The notes: a model not told the origin generated them from the sequence alone. A stretch of 33,002 nt of DNA from Pseudomonadota bacterium (GCA_023424095.1 JAFAEG010000077.1:1-33002); one strand, 5' to 3'. Counted from the first letter of the stretch, positions 13,462-27,404 are shown. Made by a program: numbers and translations.

Positions 13462-14274
13462 TTATCGGTCTCGGCGGCCGCTGCGCTCCTGCCGCTGCCG
13501 ATCCCGCTCACGCTGCCGACGCTCGCGCTCAATGATATCAGCGCGCGTGACGTTGAAAACGAACTGATGATCCTCACCGTTATAGCTGACGTTGACGGTC
13601 ACTTGTTGCGGCCACCTGCTATGACCACGCGGAAGCGTCGCCAGCACAAACCGGCCCCCATAGCTGTCCTCGGGATCGATCGTCGTCGTCTGCACAATCT
13701 CGTCGCCAAGCATGCTGAGCGTCTGGTCGAGCTGATTCTGAATGTTGGCGACCGAATAGACAGTCCCGGCCGTAATCCCGGCCGCCGCAATCTGTCCGCC
13801 GACGCTGGGCCGGTGAATGACAGTTCGGTACGTTCCACGCGGCGTGTAGGTCGTCGCGGAATAGGTGTCCGTCCGGCTCGCCGCGGCCGCCGCGCTCAAG
13901 CCGCCGGCGAGAGCGGTCAAAGCCGTGGCCCAACCTGCGCGGCGCTCGGCTTGCTGCCGCAGGCGCTCGGCGGTGAGCACCATCACATCCTGACCGCCCA
14001 CGCTGACGCGGATGTTCTCAGTCCCAAATTCGGCCGCACGATCTGACATGTTCAATACGGCCACGCCAAAGGTGAGCCGATTGTTTTCTAATCCGAGCGG
14101 GAACAGCTGTACCGCGCCCCGCTCCTGCTGAGACTCCACGGTAACGTTTCCCTGGCGAAAGCGCGTCGAACCCTCGGCGGCGCCGATTGGCTCGAAGATC
14201 ATTCGACGCTGACCGAGTGCCGGCGTAGCGGTGACACAAAAAAAGACGGCGAGCGCCGTCACAAACTTTCTCAT
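13462..14274 (-). CDS. Unrecognised exported protein with two beta-rich regions
   Basis: The 270-residue protein starts with a signal peptide (MRKFVTALAVFFCVTATPALG). A beta-rich region follows, QLFPLGLENNRLTFGVAVLNMSDRAAEFGTENIRVSVGGQ (about residues 56-95). Next come two Ala/Gly-rich hydrophobic stretches (ATALTALAGGLSAAAAA and VGGQIAAAGITAGTVYSVANI) separated by a Ser/Thr/Tyr-rich loop. A second beta-rich region (RFVLATLP...VTVNVSYNGEDHQFVFNVTR) is followed by a strongly basic Arg/Gln tail. GGGGGAAAA precedes the ATG. I do not recognise a family. The glycine-zipper-like centre suggests membrane association. Third codon positions are less GC-biased than in neighbours, so the gene may be a later arrival beside the tRNA. 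Confidence 0.75.
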   Translation of the reverse strand: MRKFVTALAVFFCVTATPALGQRRMIFEPIGAAEGSTRFRQGNVTVESQQERGAVQLFPLGLENNRLTFGVAVLNMSDRAAEFGTENIRVSVGGQDVMVLTAERLRQQAERRAGWATALTALAGGLSAAAAASRTDTYSATTYTPRGTYRTVIHRPSVGGQIAAAGITAGTVYSVANIQNQLDQTLSMLGDEIVQTTTIDPEDSYGGRFVLATLPRGHSRWPQQVTVNVSYNGEDHQFVFNVTRADIIERERRQRERDRQRQERSGRRDR

Positions 14275-14406
14275 GATTTTCCCCCAAATCGACGTGCTTA
14301 CCCCGACGTCGTGGCGATCGAGTAGTTCGGAACACTTTGCTTGTCGCCAAACTGGATTAGCTTAACGACAAGGTGTCAGTCGCTGCTGTCCATCGAAAGC
14401 CGCCAG

Positions 14407-14457
14407 CGGACGACAATCCTGGTCCGCAGCATCTCGCAGCTTGAGCCGGACGACAAT
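14407..14457. repeat. Direct repeat upstream of the MarR gene
   Basis: CGGACGACAAT occurs at 14407-14417 and 14447-14457, 40 bp apart (about four helical turns), in the divergent gap between the exported-protein gene and the MarR gene. It may be a regulatory site for either gene. No palindrome is evident in the repeat itself. Confidence 0.45.
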
Positions 14458-14546
14458 TAGGCGGCCTGTTTCGCGCCCAGATTTGACCGGATTGACCACG
14501 CTCCCGCGATGCGACAGTAACGGCGGGTCAGTCGGGGGCGTCCAAC

Positions 14547-15038
14547 ATGCGGCAGGCTTCGTCCAGGGCGGTTTTCAGCTTTCTCGTCCACGATGTGTCG
14601 CGCATGCGCCGCACCTTCTTCGATCAGGCGCTCAGACCGCTGGGAATCACCCGCGCGCAATGGTGGGCGCTGGGCAATATTTCCCGCCATGCCGAGGAAG
14701 GCATGATCCAGACCGAGCTGGCCAAGGTGATGGAGACCGGCAAGGTCAGCGTCGGCGGGCTGATCGACCGGCTGGAGGAATCGGGCCTCGTCTATCGCAA
14801 GCTGGATCGCGCCGACCGGCGGGTGAAGCGCATCTTCGTCACCGCCAAGGGTCACGAGATCCTCGACCATATCGCCGTGGTCGGCGAGGCGCTCGACACC
14901 CTGGTCTTCGCCGATATCCCGGAAGCGGACGTGGCGGCCGCGGCCGAGGTGATCGCACGGGTGAAGCAGAATATCCGCGCCGCGCTGAAGACGAAGGCGG
15001 CGGCGGCGATCCTGGCCGGGAATGACATCGCGGCCTAG
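14547..15038 (+). CDS. MarR-family transcriptional regulator
   Basis: This 163-residue winged-helix regulator has the dimerisation helix VFSFLVHDVSRMRRTFFDQAL followed by LGITRAQWWALGNISRHAEEGMIQTELAKVMETGKVSVGGLIDRLEESGLVYRKLDRADRRVKRIFVTAKGHEIL. That is the complete MarR DNA-binding domain, including the wing D-R-A-D-R-R-V-K (about residues 83-96). MarR proteins usually repress neighbouring genes and release DNA on binding a small molecule. Likely targets are its own gene and the DMT transporter gene 62 bp downstream on the same strand. The ligand is unknown. GGGGG lies 13 nt before the ATG. Confidence 0.95.
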   Translation: MRQASSRAVFSFLVHDVSRMRRTFFDQALRPLGITRAQWWALGNISRHAEEGMIQTELAKVMETGKVSVGGLIDRLEESGLVYRKLDRADRRVKRIFVTAKGHEILDHIAVVGEALDTLVFADIPEADVAAAAEVIARVKQNIRAALKTKAAAAILAGNDIAA

Positions 15039-15100
15039 GCGCCCGCGGCGATGCAATATCGCGGTGGAACGGGGCGCCCTGCTGCGGCTAAGCGCCACTC

Positions 15101-16012
15101 ATGTCCACCGCTCGCAATTCGATCGCCATTCCCTTCGCCGTCGGCTGCCTGGGCATCGCGCTGTTTTCGATCATGGATGCGGTGATGAAGCATCTGGTGC
15201 TGGAGATCGGCACCTATAACGCCCTGGTCTGGCGCAACGGCGCGGGGGCGCTGCTCGCCGGCGCATTCTTCCTGGGCACCCGCAACCGCTGGCCGGGCAA
15301 GGCCGTGATGCGCGTCCACCTTACCCGCGGCCTGGTCGCGACGGTGATGGCGGTCCTGTTCTTCTGGGGCCTGGGGCGGGTGCCGATGGCGCAGGCGATC
15401 GCCTTGGCCTTCATCGCGCCGCTGATCGCCCTGTTCCTCGCCGCCATCCTGCTTGGCGAGACGATCGAGCGGCGGGCAATCTTCGCCTCGTTGCTCGGGC
15501 TGGCCGGGGTCGTCGTGATCTTCGCCGGGCAGGCGCGGGCCGATCTGGGGCCGGAGGCGCTGGCCGGGTCGCTCGCCATCCTGCTCTCCGCCTGCCTCTA
15601 CGCCTATAACATCATCCTGATGCGGCAGCAGGCGCAGGTCGCCGGGCCGATCGAAGTCGCCTTCTTCATGAGCGGGATCACCGCCCTCGTCCTGGCCCTG
15701 GCCGCGCCGGTGCTGGGCGAAGTGCCGGCGATGGAGCATTGGCCGATGATCCTGCTCGGCTCGGTGCTGGCCTTCGGCTCGCTGGTCATGCTCGCCTGGG
15801 CCTATGCCCGCGCGCAGGCGCAGCATCTCGCCCCGGTCGAATATACCAGCTTCATCTGGGCGGCCTTGCTCGGCTGGTTCATCTTCGCCGAGCCGGTCGG
15901 CTGGTTCACGCTTGCCGGCGCCGCGCTGATCGTGCTCGCCTGCCTGATCGCCGCCAGCCGCCGCCGCGCCCCCGATCCGGTGCCGCAAGCCGAAACGGGG
16001 GTGCCGGGATGA
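15101..16012 (+). CDS. DMT-superfamily (EamA) inner-membrane transporter
   Basis: The 303-residue protein has ten hydrophobic segments in two EamA halves, as in drug/metabolite transporters. The first half opens IPFAVGCLGIALFSIMDAVMKHL and includes RVPMAQAIALAFIAPLIALFLAAILLGETI, the conserved end of an EamA repeat. The second half ends VEYTSFIWAALLGWFIFAEPVGWFTLAGAALIV. Relatives export amino acids, riboflavin or take up S-adenosylmethionine; the substrate here is open. The preceding MarR gene suggests ligand-responsive control. The stop overlaps the TfoX-like gene by ATGA. Confidence 0.92.
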   Translation: MSTARNSIAIPFAVGCLGIALFSIMDAVMKHLVLEIGTYNALVWRNGAGALLAGAFFLGTRNRWPGKAVMRVHLTRGLVATVMAVLFFWGLGRVPMAQAIALAFIAPLIALFLAAILLGETIERRAIFASLLGLAGVVVIFAGQARADLGPEALAGSLAILLSACLYAYNIILMRQQAQVAGPIEVAFFMSGITALVLALAAPVLGEVPAMEHWPMILLGSVLAFGSLVMLAWAYARAQAQHLAPVEYTSFIWAALLGWFIFAEPVGWFTLAGAALIVLACLIAASRRRAPDPVPQAETGVPG

Positions 16013-16374
16013 GCTTCGATGCCGGTCTCTACGCCTGGACGCAGGAAGCCCTGGAGCCGCTCGGCACGGTGACGATGCGGCGGATGATGGGCGGCGCCAC
16101 GCTCTATCTGGACGGCATCGTCTTCGCCCTGATCGACGAGGCGGAATTGTGGTTCAAGGGCGATGCGGAAAGCGACGCGATCTGGGACGAAGCCGGCTGC
16201 GCGCGCTTCACCTTCACCGGCAAGGACGGCACGATCCACGAGATGAATTATCGCCGCGCCCCTTCGGACGTGCATGACGATGCGGAGGCGATGCAGCATT
16301 GGGCCGCCCTCGCCATCGAGGCCGGCCGGCGCGGCGCCGCGAAGAAGCGCCCGCGCCGGAAAACAGCGACCTGA
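16009..16374 (+). CDS. TfoX N-terminal domain protein
   Basis: This 121-residue protein is a stand-alone TfoX-N domain, the half of the competence regulator TfoX/Sxy that precedes its C-terminal helical domain. Typical parts are PLGTVTMRRMMGGATLYLDGIVFALIDEAELWFKGDAES and the end MNYRRAPSDVHDDAEAMQHWAALAIEAGRR. Residues after that are a basic Arg/Lys tail. Many bacteria outside the competence pathway carry this short form, and its function is unknown. The ATG overlaps the transporter stop (ATGA), so the two are translated together. That coupling does not by itself show a transport role. Confidence 0.9.
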   Translation: MSFDAGLYAWTQEALEPLGTVTMRRMMGGATLYLDGIVFALIDEAELWFKGDAESDAIWDEAGCARFTFTGKDGTIHEMNYRRAPSDVHDDAEAMQHWAALAIEAGRRGAAKKRPRRKTAT

Positions 16375-16383
16375 TCCGCACCG

Positions 16384-16411
16384 CTTGTGCTGGGCCGAAG
16401 GCGCTGATAAT
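16384..16411 (+). promoter_or_regulatory. Candidate promoter of tRNA-Thr
   Basis: GATAAT (16406-16411) is a good -10 element, placed 22 bp before the tRNA. CTTGTG (16384-16389) or TTGTGC (16385-16390) lies 16 or 15 bp upstream as a weak -35. Confidence 0.4.
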
Positions 16412-16433
16412 GGCCCGGTCCTTCCGGAAGCGT

Positions 16434-16509
16434 GCCGCTTTAGCTCAGCCGGTAGAGCACATCATTCGTAATGATGGGGTCAGGTGTTCGAGTCACCTAA
16501 GCGGCACCA
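16434..16509 (+). tRNA. tRNA-Thr (anticodon CGU)
   Basis: The acceptor stem GCCGCTT (16434-16440) pairs with AAGCGGC (16499-16505), with discriminator A and an encoded CCA (16507-16509). The D arm begins TAGCTCAGCCGGTAGAGC. The anticodon arm CATCA-TTCGTAA-TGATG carries CGT, which reads ACG threonine codons. The T arm is AGGTG-TTCGAGT-CACCT. Total length with CCA is 76 nt. Confidence 0.97.
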
Positions 16510-16573
16510 TTCCTTCTCCGCCAGAACCGCCTCCCGGATGCGCCGCGGCGCCTGTGCCCGGCTGCCGGAATGA

Positions 16574-17614
<1,041 letters not shown>

Positions 17615-17796
17615 GGGGAAGGAGTCCTAACGACCTCGGCCGGCAGACGGGTCCGGAGGCATATTGGATTATCGCATGAAGTTGTGCGCGAACGCAGCTT
17701 TATCTCATGTCCTGGGGAAGGAACCGCCGCAGCCGCGACTCTTGTCCGCAACGGGCGGAGCGCGGCAGAGCATGATCCGGCCGCGCCGGTCGCCCC

Positions 17797-19218
17797 CTAG
17801 GACGGATCGGCGGCGGGGAGCAAGAGGCGGTTGACCGCAGCCGCGCAATCCCGGCCTTCCCGAATCGCCCAGACCACGAGGCTCTGGCCGCGCCGCATGT
17901 CGCCGCAGGCGAAGACGCGCTCGCGGCTGGTGGCGTAGCTGCCGAAGTCAGCGCGAACGACATTTCGGTCCATCGCGATGCCGCCGGCTTCACCGTCGAA
18001 ATTCGCGCCCGTGAAGCCTATTGCGAGCAGCACCAGATCGGCGCGAAGCTCGAAGCCGGAGTTCGGCGCGGCCTGCATCCGCCCGTCCACCCATTCGACC
18101 CGCTCGCAGCGCAGGCGCTCGACCCGGCCGTCGCCCTCGAAGGCGTTGGTGGTGATGGCGAAGTCCCGCTCGCAGCCTTCTTCCTGGCTTGAGGAGGTGC
18201 GCAGCTTCAGCGGCCAGAGCGGCCAGCTGAGCGCCTTGTCCTCGCGCGCCGGAGGCTGGGGCATGATCTCGAGCTGGGTGACCGACAGCGCGCCCTGCCG
18301 ATTGGCGGTGCCGATGCAGTCGGAGCCGGTGTCGCCGCCGCCGATCACGACGACATGCTTGCCTGCCGCGCTGATCGTGCCACCGGGCGCGGCCCTGGCC
18401 TCCTCGTCGCCGGCGACGCGGCGGTTCTGCTGGGCGAGATAGTCCATGGCGAAATGGACGCCGGGCAGCTCGCGGCCGGGTACGGGCAGGTCGCGCGGCT
18501 GTTCGGCGCCGCCGGCGAGCACGACGATCTCATAATCGTCCAGCAGGCGGTCGATGCTGACGTCCCTGCCCACCTCGAAAGCGGTGTGGAACAGCACGCC
18601 TTCGCGCTCCATCTGGCCGACTCGGCGGTCGATCAATTGCTTGGCCAGCTTGAAGTCGGGAATGCCGTAGCGCAGCAGGCCGCCGATCCGGTCGGCTTTC
18701 TCGAACACCGTGCAATTGTGGCCCTGGCGGGCGAGCTGCTGGGCACAGGCGAGCCCCGCCGGGCCGGAGCCGACAATGGCGATTCGGCGGCCGGTGCCGC
18801 GCGGGGCCAGGCGCGGCGTCACCCAGCCTTCGCGGAAGGCGCGGTCGATAATCTCGCACTCGATCGACTTGATCGTCACCGGCACGTCCTCGAGATTCAA
18901 CGTGCAGGCCGCTTCGCACGGCGCGGGGCAGACGCGGCCGGTGAATTCGGGGAAATTGTTGGTGGCGTGAAGCCGCTCGGCCGCGGCCCGCCAATCATCC
19001 GCAGTGACCAGATCGTTCCAGTCGGGGATCAGATTGTTCACCGGGCAGGCCGAGTGACAGAAGGGAATGCCGCAATCCATGCAGCGTTCGGCCTGCTTCG
19101 CCACCGCCGCCGGCGCGAGCGGCTCAACGAACTCGCCCCAGTCTTGCAGGCGCTCGGCGACCGGACGAGAGGCGCGGTCGGCGCGGTCGATCTGCAGGAA
19201 GCCGGTGGGATTGGTCAT
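17797..19218 (-). CDS. gltD: Glutamate synthase (NADPH) small subunit
   Basis: GltD passes electrons from NADPH through FAD and two [4Fe-4S] clusters to GltB. The 473-residue length is normal. The N-terminus has two cysteine groups, ERCMDCGIPFCHSACPV (C46, C49, C54, C58) and GRVCPAPCEAACTL (C97, C101, C105). RIAIVGSGPAGLACAQQL (near residue 145) is the FAD-binding dinucleotide fold and KHVVVIGGGDTGSDC the NADPH-binding one. The C-terminal RVFACGDMRRGQSLVVWAIREG contains the FAD-binding aspartate. It lies four bases after the gltB stop, so the subunits come from one transcript with gltB first. Confidence 0.97.
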   Translation of the reverse strand: MTNPTGFLQIDRADRASRPVAERLQDWGEFVEPLAPAAVAKQAERCMDCGIPFCHSACPVNNLIPDWNDLVTADDWRAAAERLHATNNFPEFTGRVCPAPCEAACTLNLEDVPVTIKSIECEIIDRAFREGWVTPRLAPRGTGRRIAIVGSGPAGLACAQQLARQGHNCTVFEKADRIGGLLRYGIPDFKLAKQLIDRRVGQMEREGVLFHTAFEVGRDVSIDRLLDDYEIVVLAGGAEQPRDLPVPGRELPGVHFAMDYLAQQNRRVAGDEEARAAPGGTISAAGKHVVVIGGGDTGSDCIGTANRQGALSVTQLEIMPQPPAREDKALSWPLWPLKLRTSSSQEEGCERDFAITTNAFEGDGRVERLRCERVEWVDGRMQAAPNSGFELRADLVLLAIGFTGANFDGEAGGIAMDRNVVRADFGSYATSRERVFACGDMRRGQSLVVWAIREGRDCAAAVNRLLLPAADPS

Positions 19219-19222
19219 GGGC

Positions 19223-23704
<4,482 letters not shown>

Positions 23705-24032
23705 CTCCGTCTCCTCAGATCGTGTAAGCGCGCTCGCTGTGGTCGCTCATCGCCAACGAAGCGACGGCGGCGGGCGATACGAGGAGCGCCCCTGCGTCGA
23801 GGCCGAAGAACGACAAACCAGCCCGCCAATGCCTCAACAGCTTTCTCCGTTGCAGCGCATCAAATCATGTTGCGTTGCAACCAAGCTGCCGGTTTTTCCA
23901 GCGCGTGGCAAGACCATTTCGCTAGCGTACTACCTGAACCGGCAGGGCTTCGCTGGTGGTTTGAACAGGTGCACGATCACGGCCGCGCCTGAATCGGGGC
24001 CTGCCGGGGGCGTGAATCGCGAAGCCGCAACC
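23705..24032. other. Gap between gltB and the PilZ gene, no convincing gene
   Basis: This 328-bp stretch lies between the gltB start and the PilZ gene stop, both on the minus strand, and should hold the gltB promoter and leader. Short frames here give Arg-rich or low-complexity translations. I see a perfect short palindrome GTTGC-GTT-GCAAC (23869-23881), about 165 bp upstream of gltB, in a locally AT-richer part (23860-23930). It could be a regulator site. I could not identify a convincing -35/-10 or sigma-54 promoter. Confidence 0.5.
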
Positions 24033-24392
24033 TCAGTAGGTGCGACGAGGTCCGAAGTGGCCGCGGGGAGCGGTCTTGCGCTCATTCTCGGTGAGCTGGT
24101 CGATGATCGCGCGATGGATCGGCGTCGAGAATTCGAAGCCGGCTTTGCCTTCCTCGACCCACACGACCCGGCTCTTCAGCGCCTCGATCCCGGGCAGCTT
24201 CAGATACACGACCTGGCCCTGTTCGAGCGGCAGTTCGCATTGCGCCATATAGCCGTCGGTCGACAGGTTCAGCACCTCGGCATCGACGATCGCCGCACCG
24301 GGCTCACGCAGGCTGGCGGCGAGGTTCACCACGCGCCGTTCGGCGCGGCGGCCGTCCGCGGGGGGGAGCATGGCGAGTTGGCCTCTGTGCAT
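24033..24392 (-). CDS. PilZ-domain protein (possible c-di-GMP binding)
   Basis: The 119-residue protein is essentially one PilZ domain. The c-di-GMP-binding R-x-x-x-R motif appears as R16-AER-R20 in GRRAERRVVN, and the (D/N)-x-S-x-x-G motif as N42-L-S-T-D-G47. Beta-barrel strands follow (YMAQCELPLEQGQVVYLKLPGIEALKSRVVWVEEGKAGFEFSTPIH). Both ligand motifs are intact, so binding is likely but untested. As a single-domain protein it would act by binding partners, as in motility, polysaccharide export or cell-cycle control. CGGAG lies 5 nt before the chosen ATG. The gene runs divergently from the L,D-transpeptidase gene, with 148 bp between starts. Confidence 0.92.
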   Translation of the reverse strand: MHRGQLAMLPPADGRRAERRVVNLAASLREPGAAIVDAEVLNLSTDGYMAQCELPLEQGQVVYLKLPGIEALKSRVVWVEEGKAGFEFSTPIHRAIIDQLTENERKTAPRGHFGPRRTY

Positions 24393-24540
24393 GAATGCTC
24401 CGTTCGACGAGCCGGTGGGAAGCCGCGTTATCGGCCGAGAGCGTTAGGCATTGGTAAAGATGCGAACCGATTGCGCGGGGGAGCAAAGCCGGGGACCGCA
24501 CGTTGGCTCAGCTTCAGTATTCTTGTGCCGGAGTTGCTTC

Positions 24541-25944
24541 TTGTCCTTCCTCAAAGCCCCCCGGGCCGCAGCCGCCGCGATTGCCATCGCCCTTATCCTC
24601 CCCGCCTGCACGTCAGGCGGGGATGCCGGCTCCCCGGCCGCCCAGGCGGACGGCGTCACGCCCGAAATGCTGCAGGCCGCCGCTCAGGATGAGGACAGCC
24701 GCCGCTTCTACGAGGCGCGGCAGTGGCAGGCGGCGTGGAGCGAGGAAGCGGCCGGACAATTGCGCGCCACGCTCAACAATGCCGTCCGCCACGGCCTGAA
24801 CCCGGCCAGCTTCGCCGAGGGGCTGGACGCAAGCGGTTCGCCGGCGGAACGCGACGCGAGGCTGACGAAGGCGGCTTTGGCCTATGCCAACGCGCTCGCG
24901 CACGGCCGGGTCGATCCGGCGCGGCTGTTCAACGTCTATACCCTGCCGCGCAACGAGGTGGATGTCCCCGCCGGGCTGGCCGAGGCGGTGGGGCGCGGCA
25001 ATGCGACCGAGTGGATCGAGAGCCTGGCGCCGCAGGACGAGGAATATCTGGCCTTGTCCGACGCCTATGTCGGCCAGTTGCAGGCGGCGCAGCAGCCGCA
25101 GCAAGCCCCGGCGGCCGAAGCGGACAACAATGCCGAGGCCAAACAGAAAGGCGCGCAGATCACGCCGCCGGAAGTGCCGCGCGACCGGGCCGTGGTGCTG
25201 GCGGCGAACCTCGAGCGGCGCCGCTGGCTGGAGCGCGAGCCGGCACGCACGCGGATCGACGTGAACACCGCCGCGACCTTCCTGCGCTATATTCGCGACG
25301 GCGCGGTCGCCGATCAGCGCGTGGTGGTGACCGGCGAGCCCGGGTGGGAAACGCCGCAGCTGCAATCGCCGCTCTACCGCTTCTCCGCCAATCCCGACTG
25401 GACCGTGCCCGCCTCGATCGAGAGCGCGGAGCTGAGCGACCTCAGTCCCGCGGAAATGCAGCGGCGCAATTTCGCGCGGGAAAATGGCCGGCTGGTGCAG
25501 CAGCCGGGGCCGAACAATGCGCTCGGCCTGGTCAAGCTCGACATGCGCAACGACCATGCAATCTATCTGCACGACACACCGAGCAAGGCGGCGTTCGGGC
25601 GGGACGAGCGGCATCTGAGCCACGGCTGCGTGCGGGTGCAGGATGCGGTCGGCTTCGCCCGGCTGATCGCCGACCATGAAGGCAAGCGCGCCGAACTGGA
25701 CCGCGCGCTCGGCCAGCGGGAGCGCGAGACGACCTTCATCGACCTGCCCGAGCAGATCCCGGTGCGGCTGCTCTATTTCACCGCCTTCCTGGACGGCGGG
25801 CAGCTGACGTTCGCGCCCGACATTTACGGCTGGGACGCGAAGATCGCGGAGGCCCTGGGCATGCCCGTCCCGCCCGCCAGCGCCACCGCCGAGCGGCGAG
25901 CGGAGCAGAGCCGCCGCAATCGCGGCGCCGACGTCGGGCCGTGA
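24541..25944 (+). CDS. L,D-transpeptidase (YkuD domain) lipoprotein
   Basis: L,D-transpeptidases form 3-3 peptidoglycan cross-links or attach proteins to peptidoglycan in the periplasm. The catalytic motif H-x-x-S-H-G-C-x-R is HLSHGCVR (H358, H361, nucleophile C363, R365), preceded by LGLVKLDMRNDHAIYLHDTPSKAAF. The large size, the N-terminal helical region with peptidoglycan-binding-like features and an inserted linker (AQQPQQAPAAEADNNAEAKQKG, residues 183-204) resemble the YcbB/LdtD group. I chose a TTG start at 24541, giving MSFLKAPRAAAAAIAIALILPAC with a lipobox (LPAC, C23) and GGAG 7 nt upstream. Frames further upstream add residues that break the lipoprotein signal. Confidence 0.88.
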   Translation: MSFLKAPRAAAAAIAIALILPACTSGGDAGSPAAQADGVTPEMLQAAAQDEDSRRFYEARQWQAAWSEEAAGQLRATLNNAVRHGLNPASFAEGLDASGSPAERDARLTKAALAYANALAHGRVDPARLFNVYTLPRNEVDVPAGLAEAVGRGNATEWIESLAPQDEEYLALSDAYVGQLQAAQQPQQAPAAEADNNAEAKQKGAQITPPEVPRDRAVVLAANLERRRWLEREPARTRIDVNTAATFLRYIRDGAVADQRVVVTGEPGWETPQLQSPLYRFSANPDWTVPASIESAELSDLSPAEMQRRNFARENGRLVQQPGPNNALGLVKLDMRNDHAIYLHDTPSKAAFGRDERHLSHGCVRVQDAVGFARLIADHEGKRAELDRALGQRERETTFIDLPEQIPVRLLYFTAFLDGGQLTFAPDIYGWDAKIAEALGMPVPPASATAERRAEQSRRNRGADVGP

Positions 25945-26005
25945 CCGGGTCCAACGATCCGCCGACGACGGGGCACGGCGCGGCCCTTTCGGCTGTGCAA
26001 CGAGA

Positions 26006-26031
26006 GGAACGGCGCATCCCGGCAACTCGTT
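26006..26031 (+). promoter_or_regulatory. Probable EcfG (general stress response) promoter
   Basis: GGAAC (26006-26010) and CGTT (26028-26031) are separated by 17 bp, which matches the known alphaproteobacterial EcfG sigma-factor promoter (GGAAC-N16/17-CGTT). It lies 50 bp before the SWFGD protein start, in the right orientation. Its target, an SWFGD plus PRC-barrel operon, is a plausible stress operon. I saw no other exact match in the intergenic gaps that I scanned. Confidence 0.65.
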
Positions 26032-26080
26032 GAAGCGGAGCAGATTTCCCCTGCTTCAACGTTGCAAGGAGTATGCTTTC

Positions 26081-26842
26081 ATGGCCGACTATCGCACCCG
26101 CAATCGCGACACTTCGATCTTCTCCGACGACCGGCCGGACGACCATTGGCGCGACCAGACGCGCAGCCGGGCCTGGCGTGACGAGCAGGACAATTGGAGC
26201 CGGGACGGGCAATCGGACCGCGGCTTCTTCGAGCGCGCCGGCGACGAGGTCCGCTCCTGGTTCGGCGACGAGGATGCCGAGCGCCGGCGCGAGCGCGACG
26301 CGCGCGAGAACGAGACGCAGCACTGGGACCAGAGCGGAAGCAACCCGGATCGTTACAGCCGCAGCCGCTATCCGTCCGCGTCCCGCGCTTATTATGGCGA
26401 ACGCAGCGGCGCCGGCGAAGGCGGCTTCGCCTCCGGCATGAGCGGCCAGCGCGGCTTCGGCCGGTCCCAGCCGGGCTCGCGCGAGTCGGGCTTCGAGCGC
26501 GGCGCAAGCGACCGCTTCACCGGCCACCAGGACGATTCCTATCGCCGCTGGCGGGACGAGCAGATCGCTTCGCTCGACCGCGAATATGACGAATATTGCC
26601 GCCACCGCCAGCAGCAGTTCGAACAGGATTTCAGCAATTTCCGCCAGAATCGCGAAGGCATTGCCAGCGGCGGCGCGACGCTGGGCCGGACGGGCGGCAG
26701 CGACGACGCAAGCGATGTCGTGACCCGCGCCGCCGCCGCACGCTCGACCGCCGGGCAGGATGCGGCGTCGCTTTCCACCGGCGCGGAGACCGTCGCCACC
26801 GGCGACACGCAGAGCGGCGCCCGCGCCGTTCGCAAGAATTGA
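26081..26842 (+). CDS. SWFGD-motif low-complexity stress-type protein
   Basis: The 253-residue protein has no signal peptide. A charged, Arg/Asp/Trp-rich N-terminus (ADYRTRNRDTSIFSDDRPDD) precedes DEVRSWFGDEDAERRRERD (residues 55-73), the SWFGD motif recognised in sphingomonad proteins. A Ser/Gly/Arg spacer leads to a C-terminal helical segment SYRRWRDEQIASLDREYDEYCRHRQQQFEQDFSNF, followed by a Ser/Thr/Ala-rich tail. The ATG at 26081 follows AAGGAG at 10 nt. It is the first gene of an operon with the PRC-barrel gene 22 bp downstream, behind a probable EcfG promoter. Function is unknown; a desiccation or general stress role is inference. Confidence 0.85.
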   Translation: MADYRTRNRDTSIFSDDRPDDHWRDQTRSRAWRDEQDNWSRDGQSDRGFFERAGDEVRSWFGDEDAERRRERDARENETQHWDQSGSNPDRYSRSRYPSASRAYYGERSGAGEGGFASGMSGQRGFGRSQPGSRESGFERGASDRFTGHQDDSYRRWRDEQIASLDREYDEYCRHRQQQFEQDFSNFRQNREGIASGGATLGRTGGSDDASDVVTRAAAARSTAGQDAASLSTGAETVATGDTQSGARAVRKN

Positions 26843-26864
26843 AGCACAGGAAAGGAGACAGGCG

Positions 26865-27404
26865 ATGGCTTATTACGATCGCTATGATTCCGGCCAGACG
26901 CGCGAGCGCGGCCGCTTCGACCAAACCTATCGCGGCGGCCGCGACCGCTCGATGTTCGGCGCCAATTGGGAGCGGTCCGACGACCGGCCGAGCGAACGGC
27001 AATGGCGTGACGAGCGCCAGCGTGAGTTCGGCTATGACGACCGCCATGAAGGCCTGCCGATCGACGAGACCGGCCGGCTGATCGCCTCGAACAAGGTGGA
27101 AGGCACCGCCGTCTACGGACGCGACGGCGTCCGCGTCGGCAGCGTCTATAATTTCATGGTCGATAAGCGCTCGGGCCGGGTCGAATATGCCGTGATGACC
27201 TATGGCGGCTTCCTGGGGATGGGCACGCGCTATTACCCGCTGCCCTGGGACATCCTCAGCTACGACACCCGCCTCGGCGGCTACCGGGTCGAGATGCTGG
27301 AACGCGACCTGGAGCGCGCGCCGAGCTTCGATCGCGACAGCGAGCCGGCGTTCGACACGGCCTATGGCCGACAGGTTCATGGCTGGTACGGCCTGAATTA
27401 CTGA
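26865..27404 (+). CDS. PRC-barrel domain protein
   Basis: The 179-residue protein has an Arg/Asp-rich low-complexity N-terminus (residues 1-65) and a PRC-barrel domain (about 72-150): RLIASNKVEGTAVYGRDGVRVGSVYNFMVDKRSGRVEYAVM then GTRYYPLPWDILSYDTRLGGYRVEM. PRC barrels occur in RNA processing (RimM), in photosynthetic reaction centres and in stress-induced stand-alone proteins like this one. A clear Shine-Dalgarno sequence (AAAGGAG) lies 7 nt before the ATG. It forms an operon with the SWFGD gene, and shared low-complexity composition (WRDE repeats) suggests they work together. The partner or ligand is unknown. Confidence 0.93.
   Translation: MAYYDRYDSGQTRERGRFDQTYRGGRDRSMFGANWERSDDRPSERQWRDERQREFGYDDRHEGLPIDETGRLIASNKVEGTAVYGRDGVRVGSVYNFMVDKRSGRVEYAVMTYGGFLGMGTRYYPLPWDILSYDTRLGGYRVEMLERDLERAPSFDRDSEPAFDTAYGRQVHGWYGLNY

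Noticed and set aside
17615..17796. GATAAT near 17660 on the minus strand as the mreB-like promoter
   Set aside because: A -10-like element is visible, but no acceptable -35 at proper distance was found, so I did not list it.
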